A DNA stretch of 20,363 bases from CAZUZD01 sp964624465 (lineage in GTDB: Bacteria > Planctomycetota > Planctomycetia > Isosphaerales > Isosphaeraceae). Below, one piece after another: positions 7,674-16,121 of the stretch. Position 1 is the first letter of the stretch; each line of letters begins with the position of its first letter. The DNA lies in assembly GCA_964624465.1 (NCBI GenBank), contig CAZUZD010000085.1:1-20363 (forward strand), read 5' to 3'. The notes under the pieces were generated by a model that searched no databases, was not told where the DNA came from, and was given only the letters and a program-made list of their open reading frames with translations. Both the position numbers and the translations under genes were made by a program.

Positions 7674-10600
7674 TCAGCGGGGAGCGGGGGCCGGGCGCAC
7701 GAAGAGCGGGATTGCCGGCGCGCTGTCGTCGGTGCCCGCCGGCTCGCACCGGCCCACCGCGTAGAACGGCCGCTGCATCGGTCGGACCCACGGCTCGGCG
7801 TAGAGGGAGACGCTTCGCTGCGACTCCGCCTCCGTGACCAGCACGCCATTGAGCCCGATATGCAAGACCCGTACCCCGAACGGCAAATTGCGGAGCTCGA
7901 TCGGCACCCGGCCTGCGAACCCGTTGCGGCGCTCCACCCGGATCGTCAGCTCGACCTGCTCGCCCGGCCGGATCTCGACCCGCTCCGGCTCGACCGTGAT
8001 CCGCAGGTTCGGGCGCTCGGTGACCGTGATCCGCCCCCCCCCTGGGCCGCCCGGGTCGACGGTCTGCTCACCTGGCAGGCCCGTCCCGCCCGGCGAATCC
8101 GCCGGCTCCAGGGGCCGGGCGACCAGGGTCCAGTTGGCGTCCGAGAACGTCTTGGCCCCGGTCCCGGCGGTGAACAGCAGGTCGGCCGTGTACTGGTCGG
8201 CCTCGATGACCGCCGTGGTCGCGGCGATCCCTGGAGGGAGCCCCTCGACCCGCACCTCGACGGCGCCGGCGAACTCGTCGAACCGCCGCAGGTTCACCGG
8301 CACCACCAGGCTGCCGCCGCGCGGGATGTTCGGATTCTCGACGCCGACGCTCACGGCGAAGTCGGGCCGGGCCCGGCGGACGATCAGGTGATAGCCGGAT
8401 CCGGGCCCGCCCAGGCCCCGGACGTCACTCACGCGGATCAGATAGGCGCCGTCGGCGGGCGGGTCGAAGACGAGCTGGGAGTCTTTGAGGAAGCCGGGGC
8501 CGCCGTCGTCGTTGCGGTAGTCCAGGGTCACCGCCGGCACGCCGCCGGGCGGGAAGCTGGTGCCGGGCAGGTGGACGGTGACCTTGTAGATGGGTTGTCC
8601 CATCGGGTGGTGCTCGGGCGTGGTCCCGAGGAAGGCCACCCGCTCGCCCGAATTGTTGCGCGGGTTGCCCAGGCCCCAGAACACCGAGTCGTCGTCGAGG
8701 TTGCGGGGCAGCTCGTGGATCCGGCTCACCTCGCGGCCCACCAGGATCTGGTCGCCGATCGCGAAGCCGTCCCAGGGGTACGTGAGCCGGATGTTCCGGC
8801 CGGTCGAGGGGTGGTCGCGGAACTGCACCGAGGTCTGCTCCAGCGGCCGCAGCACCGCGCGCGGGACCGGGCGGCCCTCGGCGTCGAGGACCTCCAGCAG
8901 GGGATCAACGGCCGTCCCGAGCCGGCGGGCATAGACCTCGAGGCCCAGCCGCTCCCCCTTCCTCGCGTGGATGCGGAACAGGTCGGCGTCGCCGGGCGTA
9001 CCAATCTCCCCGGTCGCTCCACCCGGCACGGCCACCGCGACGGCCCCGGCAACTTCGTCGTTCGGCTCGACCTCCAGGCGTTGCGGGCCGTCTGCCGCGA
9101 CGACCCGGCGGGTGTTGTCGCGAGCCGAGGCGACTGCGGGAAACGGGACGTCGAGCACCAGGGGCCCGGAACCCGCTGGCGGCTCCAGGGTCGTGGTCGT
9201 GGCTTCGCCCAGGTTGACCCCCGCGAACGTGATGACCGCCGGACGCCCGCGCTCGACGCCCAGCGGCGTGAGCGCCTGGACCAGCGGCCGGGCACCGGCC
9301 TGGATGCGATAGAAGTGCCCGGCGGAGCCGCCCAGGTCGAGGTCGCGGATCTGGAGCGTGTAATGGCCGTCGGCCGGCAAGGTCACGACCAGACGGGGGT
9401 CGCCCGATCCGCCCAGCCCGTCGGCCTCGGCCACCAGGTGCCCCATGGAATCGACGAGTCGGAGCGAGCCGTTGAGCGGGGAACCGAGCGCCCTGGCGAC
9501 CGCCTCGAGGACGACCTGCGTGCCTGATGTGCCGTCGAACGCGAAGGCGTCGACATCGCCTGGCCGATCAATCACGCCGGTGAGCGTGGCCGGCAGGCGG
9601 ACCTCGGTGGCCGGACTCTCCGTGGCGTCGACGTCGGCCTCGGTCTGCTCGGGGTCGGCCGTCACGGCGAAGCCCTGCGACGCGGTCATGCCCCGGGCCG
9701 TCCAGACCTGGAGCCGATGGACACCCACGCGGGCGTCGGGGGCGATGACGAGCTCGGCCTCGATCGCGTTGGGGGCGGGCTTCTCGGCCGGCAGGAGCCG
9801 GGCGGTGATCCCCGGTTCGGGCAGGAGGAGGGCGCGAGCGGAACCCACCCCCTCGCCGGTGAGGGCGACACGGATCGTGGCCCCTCGCTGACCGCCCCGG
9901 GGTCGCGGAGCATTCAACGTGGGCGGGCGTTGCAACTCGGGTTTGGGATCCGGTGGATTGGAACCTGTCTGGTCGTCGGGGCTGGCCGGCACGGGAGCGG
10001 TCGGTGGGGTCGCCGTCGGGGCTTCGAGGACCGTGGCGGCGACGGTCCGGGTGGCCGGATCGACGAGCTGGAGCGAGCCGTCGTAGCGGCCCACGGCGAG
10101 CCGCGATCCGTCGGGCGCCAGGGCGAGGGCCAGCGGCCAGTCGGGCTGGCCGGTGATCGAGGCGCGCGGGGCCAGGGTCGCACGGTCCCAGAGCTTGACG
10201 ATCCGGTCCTCCCCGCCGGAGACCAGCGTCCCTCCGTCGGCCGAGAGGACCAGCCGCAGCACGGGCCCATCGTGGGCGAACACGGAACCGGCGGGCGTGA
10301 CGGCGTCACCCTCGAGGCGCCAGCGGCGGATCGACCGATCCGCGCCGGCGGCGAGGACCGTGCGCGAGTCGGGCTCGAAGACGACCGCGTACAGCTCGGC
10401 CGTCGCGTCCGAGAGCGTGGCCCGCTTCCGACCGGTCGCCGCGTCCCAGACCTTCACCGTCCGGTCGCCGGCAGCCGTGGCCAGGCTCGACCCGTCGGGG
10501 GAGTAGGCCACGGCATAGACCGCGTCGGTGTGCTCCTTGAGGGTCCGCAGCTCCTGCCCGGTCGCCACGTCCCAGAGCTTGATCAGGCGGTCGTAGCCGG

Positions 10601-11387
10601 CAGTCGCCAGGGTGCGGCCGTCGGGCGCGAGGTCGGCGGCCAGGATCTGGTCGGCGTGACCGCGCCATTCCCGGCGCCTGGTCCTGGAGGGGAGGTCCCA
10701 GATGGTGATCGATCCGAACTGACCGGCTCGGCCGCCGGCGGCGATCAGGGTCTGGCCGTCGGGGGAAACGCAGAGGCTCGTGAGCGGACCAGGATGGCCG
10801 TCGAGGGTCGCGTCGACCCGGTTCGAGCCAGGATCGATCAGGAGCACCGCCGCCCCCTGGGCCACGGCCAGGCGGTGACCGTCGGGTGCATAGGCCGCAG
10901 CCGTCACGGGGGCGGCGACCGCGGTGCGGAGGGGCAGGGCGGGGGCGAGGCTCAGCGGATCGACGAGCGTGGCCAGCGAGGTGTCACGCTCGGAGCCGCC
11001 ATCGAAGAGGGCCCCGGCGCGGACCCAGCGTTCCAGGATCGCGCGCTGTCCGGCCGGCAGAGCGGGCTGCTTGAAGGGCATGCGCGGTTCGGCGTCGGGC
11101 TCGCAGAGCGTGACCAGGGCGCTGGCCTCGGGGTCGCCGGGCTCGAGCACCGCGGCGCCGTGGGTCTTGCCGCCGCGTCGCAGCCGCTCGAAGGTCGAGA
11201 GGTCAAAGCCGCCCTGTGTGATCCGCGCGTTGTGGCACCCCAGGCAGGACCGCGCCAGGATCGGGGCCACGTCGGCCCGGAAGCTGGGCGCGGCGGCCGG
11301 CGGGTCGTCGGCCGCCCGGATCGTGGCGAAGCCGAGCATCAGGAGCACACCCGGGATCGCACCGTGCATCGTCAGCCACCGTCGCAT
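7674..11387 (-). CDS. Secreted planctomycete cytochrome c / WD40 / PPC-domain protein
   Basis: The product has 1237 residues. A signal peptide (1-25, cleavage likely after IRA) is followed by a planctomycete-type cytochrome c domain with CLGCH (48-52) and a probable axial Met103 in PRMPF. Next comes a beta-propeller (about 155-455) with seven blade ends: LID 183, IWD 229, LWD 271, VWD 313, RWR 355, LWD 399 and LVD 441. A Pro-rich linker (456-500) leads to one PPC-like beta domain (598-700) and a second (793-1004) that is interrupted at about 841-967. C-terminal beta-sandwich segments complete the protein. It should sit outside the cytoplasmic membrane with one covalently bound heme. I chose the ATG at 11387 because GGGAG precedes it by 8 nt and the signal peptide starts there. 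It lies in the same-strand run with the DUF1501 and DUF1549/DUF1553 genes, which suggests one assembly. Electron partner and ligand are unknown. Confidence 0.92.
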   Translation of the reverse strand: MRRWLTMHGAIPGVLLMLGFATIRAADDPPAAAPSFRADVAPILARSCLGCHNARITQGGFDLSTFERLRRGGKTHGAAVLEPGDPEASALVTLCEPDAEPRMPFKQPALPAGQRAILERWVRAGALFDGGSERDTSLATLVDPLSLAPALPLRTAVAAPVTAAAYAPDGHRLAVAQGAAVLLIDPGSNRVDATLDGHPGPLTSLCVSPDGQTLIAAGGRAGQFGSITIWDLPSRTRRREWRGHADQILAADLAPDGRTLATAGYDRLIKLWDVATGQELRTLKEHTDAVYAVAYSPDGSSLATAAGDRTVKVWDAATGRKRATLSDATAELYAVVFEPDSRTVLAAGADRSIRRWRLEGDAVTPAGSVFAHDGPVLRLVLSADGGTLVSGGEDRIVKLWDRATLAPRASITGQPDWPLALALAPDGSRLAVGRYDGSLQLVDPATRTVAATVLEAPTATPPTAPVPASPDDQTGSNPPDPKPELQRPPTLNAPRPRGGQRGATIRVALTGEGVGSARALLLPEPGITARLLPAEKPAPNAIEAELVIAPDARVGVHRLQVWTARGMTASQGFAVTADPEQTEADVDATESPATEVRLPATLTGVIDRPGDVDAFAFDGTSGTQVVLEAVARALGSPLNGSLRLVDSMGHLVAEADGLGGSGDPRLVVTLPADGHYTLQIRDLDLGGSAGHFYRIQAGARPLVQALTPLGVERGRPAVITFAGVNLGEATTTTLEPPAGSGPLVLDVPFPAVASARDNTRRVVAADGPQRLEVEPNDEVAGAVAVAVPGGATGEIGTPGDADLFRIHARKGERLGLEVYARRLGTAVDPLLEVLDAEGRPVPRAVLRPLEQTSVQFRDHPSTGRNIRLTYPWDGFAIGDQILVGREVSRIHELPRNLDDDSVFWGLGNPRNNSGERVAFLGTTPEHHPMGQPIYKVTVHLPGTSFPPGGVPAVTLDYRNDDGGPGFLKDSQLVFDPPADGAYLIRVSDVRGLGGPGSGYHLIVRRARPDFAVSVGVENPNIPRGGSLVVPVNLRRFDEFAGAVEVRVEGLPPGIAATTAVIEADQYTADLLFTAGTGAKTFSDANWTLVARPLEPADSPGGTGLPGEQTVDPGGPGGGRITVTERPNLRITVEPERVEIRPGEQVELTIRVERRNGFAGRVPIELRNLPFGVRVLHIGLNGVLVTEAESQRSVSLYAEPWVRPMQRPFYAVGRCEPAGTDDSAPAIPLFVRPAPAPR

Positions 11388-11467
11388 CGCGTGTCTCCCG
11401 GCCGCATCCCGGCCTGCCGCAGTCGTCGGGGCGAGTGGACCGTGGCCGGCCCGGAGGGGTCGAGTCG

Positions 11468-11917
11468 TCAATTGAGCGACGGACGGTACTGACCGGCCTG
11501 CGAGGCCGGGCTGGCGGGCCGTTCGCGGTGGGCAAGCAGGGCGTGCTCGTCGATCCCCTCCGGCAGGCCGAGGCGGAGCCGTCGTCGGGCTTCGAGACCG
11601 CGGGCCAGCGCCGCGAAGCCCAGCACTGCCGCGGCCACCGTGTTGCAGGAGACGAGGACGAACGCCTTGCGGAGCCGCTCCAGGGACTCGGCGGTCGCGC
11701 GGGCGGCCGGGGTCGCGAAGTCGTCGCCCGCCACGGCGAGCCGACCGGGGCGGCCCTCCGGCGCACCAGCCGGCGGGCCCATCAACAGCAGCGCCAGGGC
11801 GTTGGCCACGGTGAAGGCCGCGAGCACGAGCATCAGATCCGAAAGTGCAGGCCACCGACGCGCGGGGCGACTGTGCGGCAGCAGCGGGGACGATTCGGGC
11901 GGGGAGACGCCAGCCAT
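11468..11917 (-). CDS. Two-helix membrane protein, unknown function
   Basis: I do not recognise a family. The 149-residue product has a Pro/Ser-rich N-terminus (1-27), a first membrane helix (LMLVLAAFTVANALALLLMG), a 40-50 residue polar loop and a second helix (AFVLVSCNTVAAAVLGFAAL), followed by a basic, polar tail. The loop would lie outside the membrane if the termini are cytosolic, which the Arg-rich stretch after helix 2 favours. GAGGT lies 7 nt before the ATG at 11917. The frame continues open upstream, but that part overlaps the DUF1549/DUF1553 gene and has no membrane or domain signal. The gene lies 95 bp after the DUF1549/DUF1553 gene and 80 bp before the cytochrome/WD40 gene, so it may be a membrane partner of those exported proteins. 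Confidence 0.75.
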   Translation of the reverse strand: MAGVSPPESSPLLPHSRPARRWPALSDLMLVLAAFTVANALALLLMGPPAGAPEGRPGRLAVAGDDFATPAARATAESLERLRKAFVLVSCNTVAAAVLGFAALARGLEARRRLRLGLPEGIDEHALLAHRERPASPASQAGQYRPSLN

Positions 11918-12012
11918 CGGGAACCTCGTGGAGCATGGCCCGGCGGGCGAGTCCGGGTGGAGACGAGGAAGGTTTGCGAACGTAGGACCGAACCGGAGGG
12001 AGCCGGCCTGGC

Positions 12013-14478
12013 TCAGTGGTTGAACAGGAACTCCTTGCCGGTGAGCGTGGCCCAGAACAGGTCCTCGATCGCTTGCCGGCGAGCCTCCTGGCGAAGCTTC
12101 GGGTCGGCCGGGCCGGCGGTCGCCTCGGCGAGCACTGGCAAGATCCGCTCGCGCTCGGCGACGGTCGGCGGCCGGCTCAGCGCCAGGCGGTACAGGGTGT
12201 CGAGGACCGCGGCGTCCTCGGCGTCGGAGGCCGCCAGCCGGGCCACCCGCCCGGAGTCGGCCCGCAGCTTGTCGTTGAGGGTCGCGCCATTGGCCAGGTG
12301 CAGGGCCTGCGAGACCGAGGGCTCGTCCGAGCGCTCGCACGAGCACACGCTTTCGCGGATCGCCCGTCCGAAGGCATCGAGGAAGCCGTTCTCGACCCGC
12401 GCGTCGGGGAGCTGCAGGCTCCGCCAGCCGGGCGGGAAGCTGGCGAACGTGGAGTCGACCCCCGTGACCCGCGACAGGGCGTCGAGCAGCACCTCGGCGG
12501 CGAGCCGCTTGGGGGTGTAATGGCTCAGGAACTTGGTGTCGGCCGCGTTGCCCGGCAGCGGGTCGGCCGAGCGGGCGTAGGCGGCCGAGGTCATGATCGT
12601 GCGGATCAGGTGCTTCACGTCGCGGCCGTGGGCGCGGAAGTCCTGCACCAGCCAGTCGAGCAGCTCGGGGTCGCTGGCGGGATTGGTGGCCCGCAGGTCG
12701 TCCTCCGGGTCGATCAGGCCGCGGCCGAAGAAGTTCGCCCAGACGCGGTTGATCAGGGCCCGGTCGAAGTACGGGTTCTCGGGACTCGCCAGCCAGGCGG
12801 CGAACGCCTCGCGGCGGTCACCGCGGGCGTCGACGGGCACCGCGTCACCGTCGAGCGGCTGGGGCGCCATCACGACCCCACGCCTCGGGTGCCGGATGTC
12901 GCCGTCGGTGGCGGCCGAGACGATCACCTCGCCCCGGCCATCGCCGTCCTTGAGGGCGACCCGGGAAAACAGGTTTGCCATGCCGTAGTACTGGTCCTGG
13001 GTCCATTTCTCGAGCGGGTGGTTGTGGCAGCGGGCACAGGTCAGCGACAGGCCCAGGAAGGCCATACTCGTGCTCTCGGTCAGGTCGATCGGGTCGCGGT
13101 GCAGCACGAAGTAGTTGGCCGCGCCGTTGGCGAGGGTCGAGCCACGGGCCGTGAGCACCTTGCGAGCGAACTCGTCCCAGGGCAGATTGTCCGCCACCGA
13201 CTGGCGCACGAACCGGTAGAAGGCCCACATCGTCGCCGGCTGGAGCTTCTTCGAGGAGATGAGCAGGAGGTCCGACCAGCGGTACGCCCAGTAGTCGACG
13301 TACTCCGGGCTGGCGAGCAGCCGATCGACCAGGGCCGTCCGCTTGCCGGGGTCGGTGTCGGCGAGGAAGGCCGCGACCGACTCGGCTGGCGGCAGGGTGC
13401 CGGTGGCGTCGAGGGTGGCGCGCCTGAGGAACGTGGCGTCGTCGGCGGGCGGCGAGGGGGGCAGGTTCAGCGACCGGAGCGTCGCCAGGTTCCGCTCGTC
13501 GATCGGGTTCTGCACCGGGGCCGCCGCGAAGACCGCCGGGGCGACCGGGTCGGGGTAGGGGACCCGGATCGTCACCAGATCGACCAGGCTCGAGTACCAC
13601 ACCGAGATCGCGCCGGCACCGGGCCCCTGGATCGTCAGGCGGCCGGAGTCGTCCACCCGGGCCACCGTCTGGTCGGTGGTCTCGAACTTCGCCCAGCGGG
13701 TCACGTCGCGCACCCGGCCGTCGGAGAAGGTCGCCATCACGAGCAGCTGCTGCGACTGACCCGGCCCGAATCGCACGGCCCCAGGGAGGGCTTCGATGGA
13801 GACCGCGCGGGGGTCGTCGTCCCGGGGGCCGGGCGCCCCGGCGGCGATCCACTCGCCCACGATCCGGTACTCGGGAGAATCCAGGCCAAACCGCACTCCG
13901 CCGCCGTGCTCGACCAGGCCGGTCGGCTTCAGCAGGATCAGGCTCTCGGCCGGTGCGGTGGGCACGATCCGGCGGCCGAGGGCCTGCCGTGTGAGCGCCT
14001 CATGGTCCGACTCGGGCCCGTAACCGCGGAGCGTCAGCCGCAGCCCGTTCTTGCCCGCCGCGGCGCCGTGGCAGGCGCCCATGTTGCAGCCGGCCTTCGT
14101 CAGCACGGGCAGCACGTCGTTGCGAAAGCTCGGGACTTCCGGCCCCCGAACGTGGCGGACCTCGACCGCGACCCGGGTCGATTGGTCCCCGACGCTGGCG
14201 GTGATTGTGGCCCGGCCGTCGGAGCGCGGGGTCACCCGGCCCTCGGGGGAGACGGCCACCACGCGCTCGTCATCGCTGGCGAACCGCGCCCGTGCCGTCT
14301 CGTCCGCCAGCCCCGTCGAGCCGTCGCGGCGTTCGACGACGAGCTGCTGCTCCGCCGTGGGGCCATCGAGCACGACCGAGCCCGGGAGCACGACCAGGTC
14401 GTCCGCCGCCCGGCCCGGGACGGCCGTGCCGAGGAGCAGAATTCCGAGCAGGAGGGCCGGGAGCAGTCGCCGGTTCAT
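12013..14478 (-). CDS. Exported DUF1549/DUF1553 protein with Big-2-like domains and heme-type motifs
   Basis: The 821-residue protein begins with a signal peptide (1-24, PGRA|ADD). A bacterial Ig-like (Big-2) domain (about 27-110) is followed by a cytochrome-like region with CNMGACH (131-137), a CxxxCH version of the heme-attachment motif. A second Big-2-like stretch lies at about 225-305. DUF1549 follows (about 325-520), with a standard CARCH (481-485) next to NHPLEKWTQDQYYG, and then DUF1553 (about 555-800). This domain order is typical of planctomycete proteins of unknown function. GAGGT precedes the ATG at 14478 by about 9 nt. It follows the DUF1501 gene after 57 bp, the pairing usually seen in this phylum. 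Whether both Cys motifs bind heme is not known. Role probably envelope or periplasmic redox or polymer handling; that part is inference. Confidence 0.94.
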   Translation of the reverse strand: MNRRLLPALLLGILLLGTAVPGRAADDLVVLPGSVVLDGPTAEQQLVVERRDGSTGLADETARARFASDDERVVAVSPEGRVTPRSDGRATITASVGDQSTRVAVEVRHVRGPEVPSFRNDVLPVLTKAGCNMGACHGAAAGKNGLRLTLRGYGPESDHEALTRQALGRRIVPTAPAESLILLKPTGLVEHGGGVRFGLDSPEYRIVGEWIAAGAPGPRDDDPRAVSIEALPGAVRFGPGQSQQLLVMATFSDGRVRDVTRWAKFETTDQTVARVDDSGRLTIQGPGAGAISVWYSSLVDLVTIRVPYPDPVAPAVFAAAPVQNPIDERNLATLRSLNLPPSPPADDATFLRRATLDATGTLPPAESVAAFLADTDPGKRTALVDRLLASPEYVDYWAYRWSDLLLISSKKLQPATMWAFYRFVRQSVADNLPWDEFARKVLTARGSTLANGAANYFVLHRDPIDLTESTSMAFLGLSLTCARCHNHPLEKWTQDQYYGMANLFSRVALKDGDGRGEVIVSAATDGDIRHPRRGVVMAPQPLDGDAVPVDARGDRREAFAAWLASPENPYFDRALINRVWANFFGRGLIDPEDDLRATNPASDPELLDWLVQDFRAHGRDVKHLIRTIMTSAAYARSADPLPGNAADTKFLSHYTPKRLAAEVLLDALSRVTGVDSTFASFPPGWRSLQLPDARVENGFLDAFGRAIRESVCSCERSDEPSVSQALHLANGATLNDKLRADSGRVARLAASDAEDAAVLDTLYRLALSRPPTVAERERILPVLAEATAGPADPKLRQEARRQAIEDLFWATLTGKEFLFNH

Positions 14479-14535
14479 CGGGCACGACCTCGGGCACGCG
14501 GAGGGGGCAGAGGAGAGCGGCCGGGGGGAGTCGGC

Positions 14536-15909
14536 TCAGAACAGCTCGTCGATCGGCTCGACGCCGTGGTCCACCAGGCGGATCGGACGGCCCTGCGGAC
14601 CCGGCAGCTCCAGGTCGAGCGACAGGCCCAGGCCCTTGTAGATCGTGGCGGCGATCTCGGCCGTCGTAACCGGGCGGTCCTTGGGGGCGTGGCCGATCTC
14701 GTCGGAGACGCCGACCACGCACCCGCCCTGGATCGGGCCGCCGGCCATGAGCACCGTCCAGCAGTTCGGGTGGTGGTCGCGACCGCCGGCCGGGTTGATC
14801 TTGGGCGTGCGGCCGAACTCGCCGCAGGCCAGCACGATCGTCTTCTCCAGCAGACCCCGCCGGCTCAGGTCCTCGATCAGCGAGGCGTACGCGTTGTCGA
14901 AGTTCGGCGCGATGACCTTCGGGTAGTCGGCCACCGAGGTGAACGGCGCCGATCCGTGGCTGTCCCAGGTCAGCTCGTTGAAGACCGTCTCGAACTGGTT
15001 GACCGTGACGAACCGCACCCCGCGCTCGATCAGGCGGCGGGCCAGCAGGCAGCTCTGGCCGAAGCGGGTGCGGCCGTAACGGTCGCGGACCTCGGCCGCC
15101 TCCTGACCGAGGTCGAACGCCTCGCGGGTCGAGGCGCTCGACATGATCGAGTACGCCTGCCGGAAGTTGGCATCCAGCAGCCTGGCGTCGGCCGACGCCT
15201 CGAACGCCTTCACCGAGCCGTCGACCGCCTCACGGAGCTTGCGGCGGCGGGATTCCCGGACCGCCGTGATGTACTGCGGCGGCAGCAGGTCGGGCACCTG
15301 GAAGGCGGCGTCGTTGGGGTCGGCGTTCAGGACGAACGGATCGTAGGTCTTGCCGAGGTAGCCGGCGCTCTGGCCGTGCGGCATGCCGCCGCCGGTGTTG
15401 CCGATGGGCCGGGGGATGAGCACATGCGGTGGCGCGTCTCCCTTCGGTCCCTTCTGCCACGAGAGCACGCAGCCCATGTGCGGGTGCTCGATGCCGCCGG
15501 TGAACAGCCGACCGGTCTGCATCATCTGGTGGCCGGTGTCGTGCACGGCGGTGGCCGTGTGATAGACCGTGCGCACCAGGGCGACCTTGTCCATCTGGGT
15601 CGCCAGCCGGGGGAACAGCTCGGTGATCTGGATGCCCGGCACGTTCGTGTCGATCGGCCGGAACGGCCCGCGAACCTCGTCGGGGGCCTCGGGCTTCGGG
15701 TCCCAGGTGTCGAGCTGGCCGGGGCCGCCGACCAGGAACAGCAGGATGCAGTTCAGATCGGAGCCGGGGTCGAGGGCCCCCGAGGCGCGGGCGGCCTCGA
15801 ACGGGCCGAGCCCCAGGCCGAGCAGGCCGACGGCGCCGGCGTGCAGGAAGTCGCGACGGTGCAGGCCGTCGCAGAACTGCGCCGGTCGTCGGGCGTCGAG
15901 TCGGATCAT
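14536..15909 (-). CDS. DUF1501 protein with Tat signal (alkaline phosphatase-like fold)
   Basis: The 457-residue protein opens with a twin-arginine signal: LHRRDFLHAGAVGLLGLGLG, with the Arg pair at 18-19, followed by cleavage near ARASG. It is therefore folded in the cytoplasm and exported. The rest is one DUF1501 domain with NCILLFLVGGPGQLDTWDPK, HDTGHQ, GEFGRTPKIN and GRDHHPNCW. DUF1501 is related to the sulfatase/alkaline phosphatase superfamily and has several conserved His and Asp that could bind metal, but the reaction is not established. I chose the ATG at 15909, with GGAG about 10 nt upstream and the Tat signal directly following. It is the first gene of the minus-strand run and has a promoter-like sequence 61 bp upstream. 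Co-location with DUF1549/DUF1553 is a hallmark of Planctomycetota. Confidence 0.94.
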   Translation of the reverse strand: MIRLDARRPAQFCDGLHRRDFLHAGAVGLLGLGLGPFEAARASGALDPGSDLNCILLFLVGGPGQLDTWDPKPEAPDEVRGPFRPIDTNVPGIQITELFPRLATQMDKVALVRTVYHTATAVHDTGHQMMQTGRLFTGGIEHPHMGCVLSWQKGPKGDAPPHVLIPRPIGNTGGGMPHGQSAGYLGKTYDPFVLNADPNDAAFQVPDLLPPQYITAVRESRRRKLREAVDGSVKAFEASADARLLDANFRQAYSIMSSASTREAFDLGQEAAEVRDRYGRTRFGQSCLLARRLIERGVRFVTVNQFETVFNELTWDSHGSAPFTSVADYPKVIAPNFDNAYASLIEDLSRRGLLEKTIVLACGEFGRTPKINPAGGRDHHPNCWTVLMAGGPIQGGCVVGVSDEIGHAPKDRPVTTAEIAATIYKGLGLSLDLELPGPQGRPIRLVDHGVEPIDELF

Positions 15910-15969
15910 CCGGGCCGTCTCCGGCGGGGAGGGAGCGGAGCGTGGGCACGATCGGGGACCGCACCACGC

Positions 15970-15998
15970 ACTGTATCCGGCCGGGCGGCCCGCTTCAA
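15970..15998 (-). promoter_or_regulatory. Sigma-70-like promoter candidate for the DUF1501-channel gene run
   Basis: On the minus strand TTGAAG (15993-15998) is followed after 17 nt by TACAGT (15970-15975), each matching the consensus at four positions. Transcription would start near 15963 and give a leader of about 54 nt before the DUF1501 ATG. The stretch with the -35 is clearly less G+C-rich than its surroundings. No comparable hexamer pair was evident in the downstream spacers of the run. Confidence 0.42.
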
Positions 15999-16016
15999 TC
16001 AAACCGGGCCTCCCCG

Positions 16017-16045
16017 TTGCGGGCCCCCGGCGGCTGCTGTAGCGT
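16017..16045 (+). promoter_or_regulatory. Weak promoter candidate for the LapA-domain gene
   Basis: TTGCGG (16017-16022) and TAGCGT (16040-16045) are 17 nt apart, each with only three consensus matches. The position, about 76 bp before the GTG at 16122 in a divergent spacer, is right for a promoter; the sequence alone is weak. Confidence 0.25.
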
Positions 16046-16121
16046 GAGTGTCCCCCGGGCTGTTCCACCCCACGGCCCACCCTTCCCCCCCACCGTCATG
16101 ACCGGGTCGTGAGGTGCCACC

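Noticed and set aside
7622..7849. Possible 76-residue N-terminal extension of the channel
   Set aside because: It overlaps the 3' end of the cytochrome/WD40 gene, is basic and shapeless, and the ATG at 7621 has a suitable ribosome binding site.
7092..9527. 811-codon open frame opposite the channel and cytochrome/WD40 genes
   Set aside because: No domain, signal or membrane pattern, and composition is that of a reverse-strand shadow.
11388..11936. Possible 183-residue N-terminal extension of the cytochrome/WD40 protein
   Set aside because: The stretch is Arg/Pro/Gly-rich, overlaps the 149-aa membrane-protein gene, and would bury the signal peptide that begins at 11387.
7674..15909. Mobile island or sulfatase operon
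   Set aside because: No integrase, transposase, attachment repeat or composition shift is visible. DUF1501 shares a fold family with sulfatases, but the sulfatase signature (C/S-x-P-S-R) is absent, so I do not call it a sulfatase.
12016..16047. Very long open frame (1343 codons) on the plus strand opposite DUF1501 and DUF1549/DUF1553
   Set aside because: Its product is Gly/Arg/Val-rich without domains, while the minus strand holds complete, recognisable proteins. Long antisense frames are usual at this G+C content.
15910..16080. Possible 57-residue extension of the DUF1501 protein
   Set aside because: It would displace the Tat signal from the N-terminus and run through the promoter candidate.
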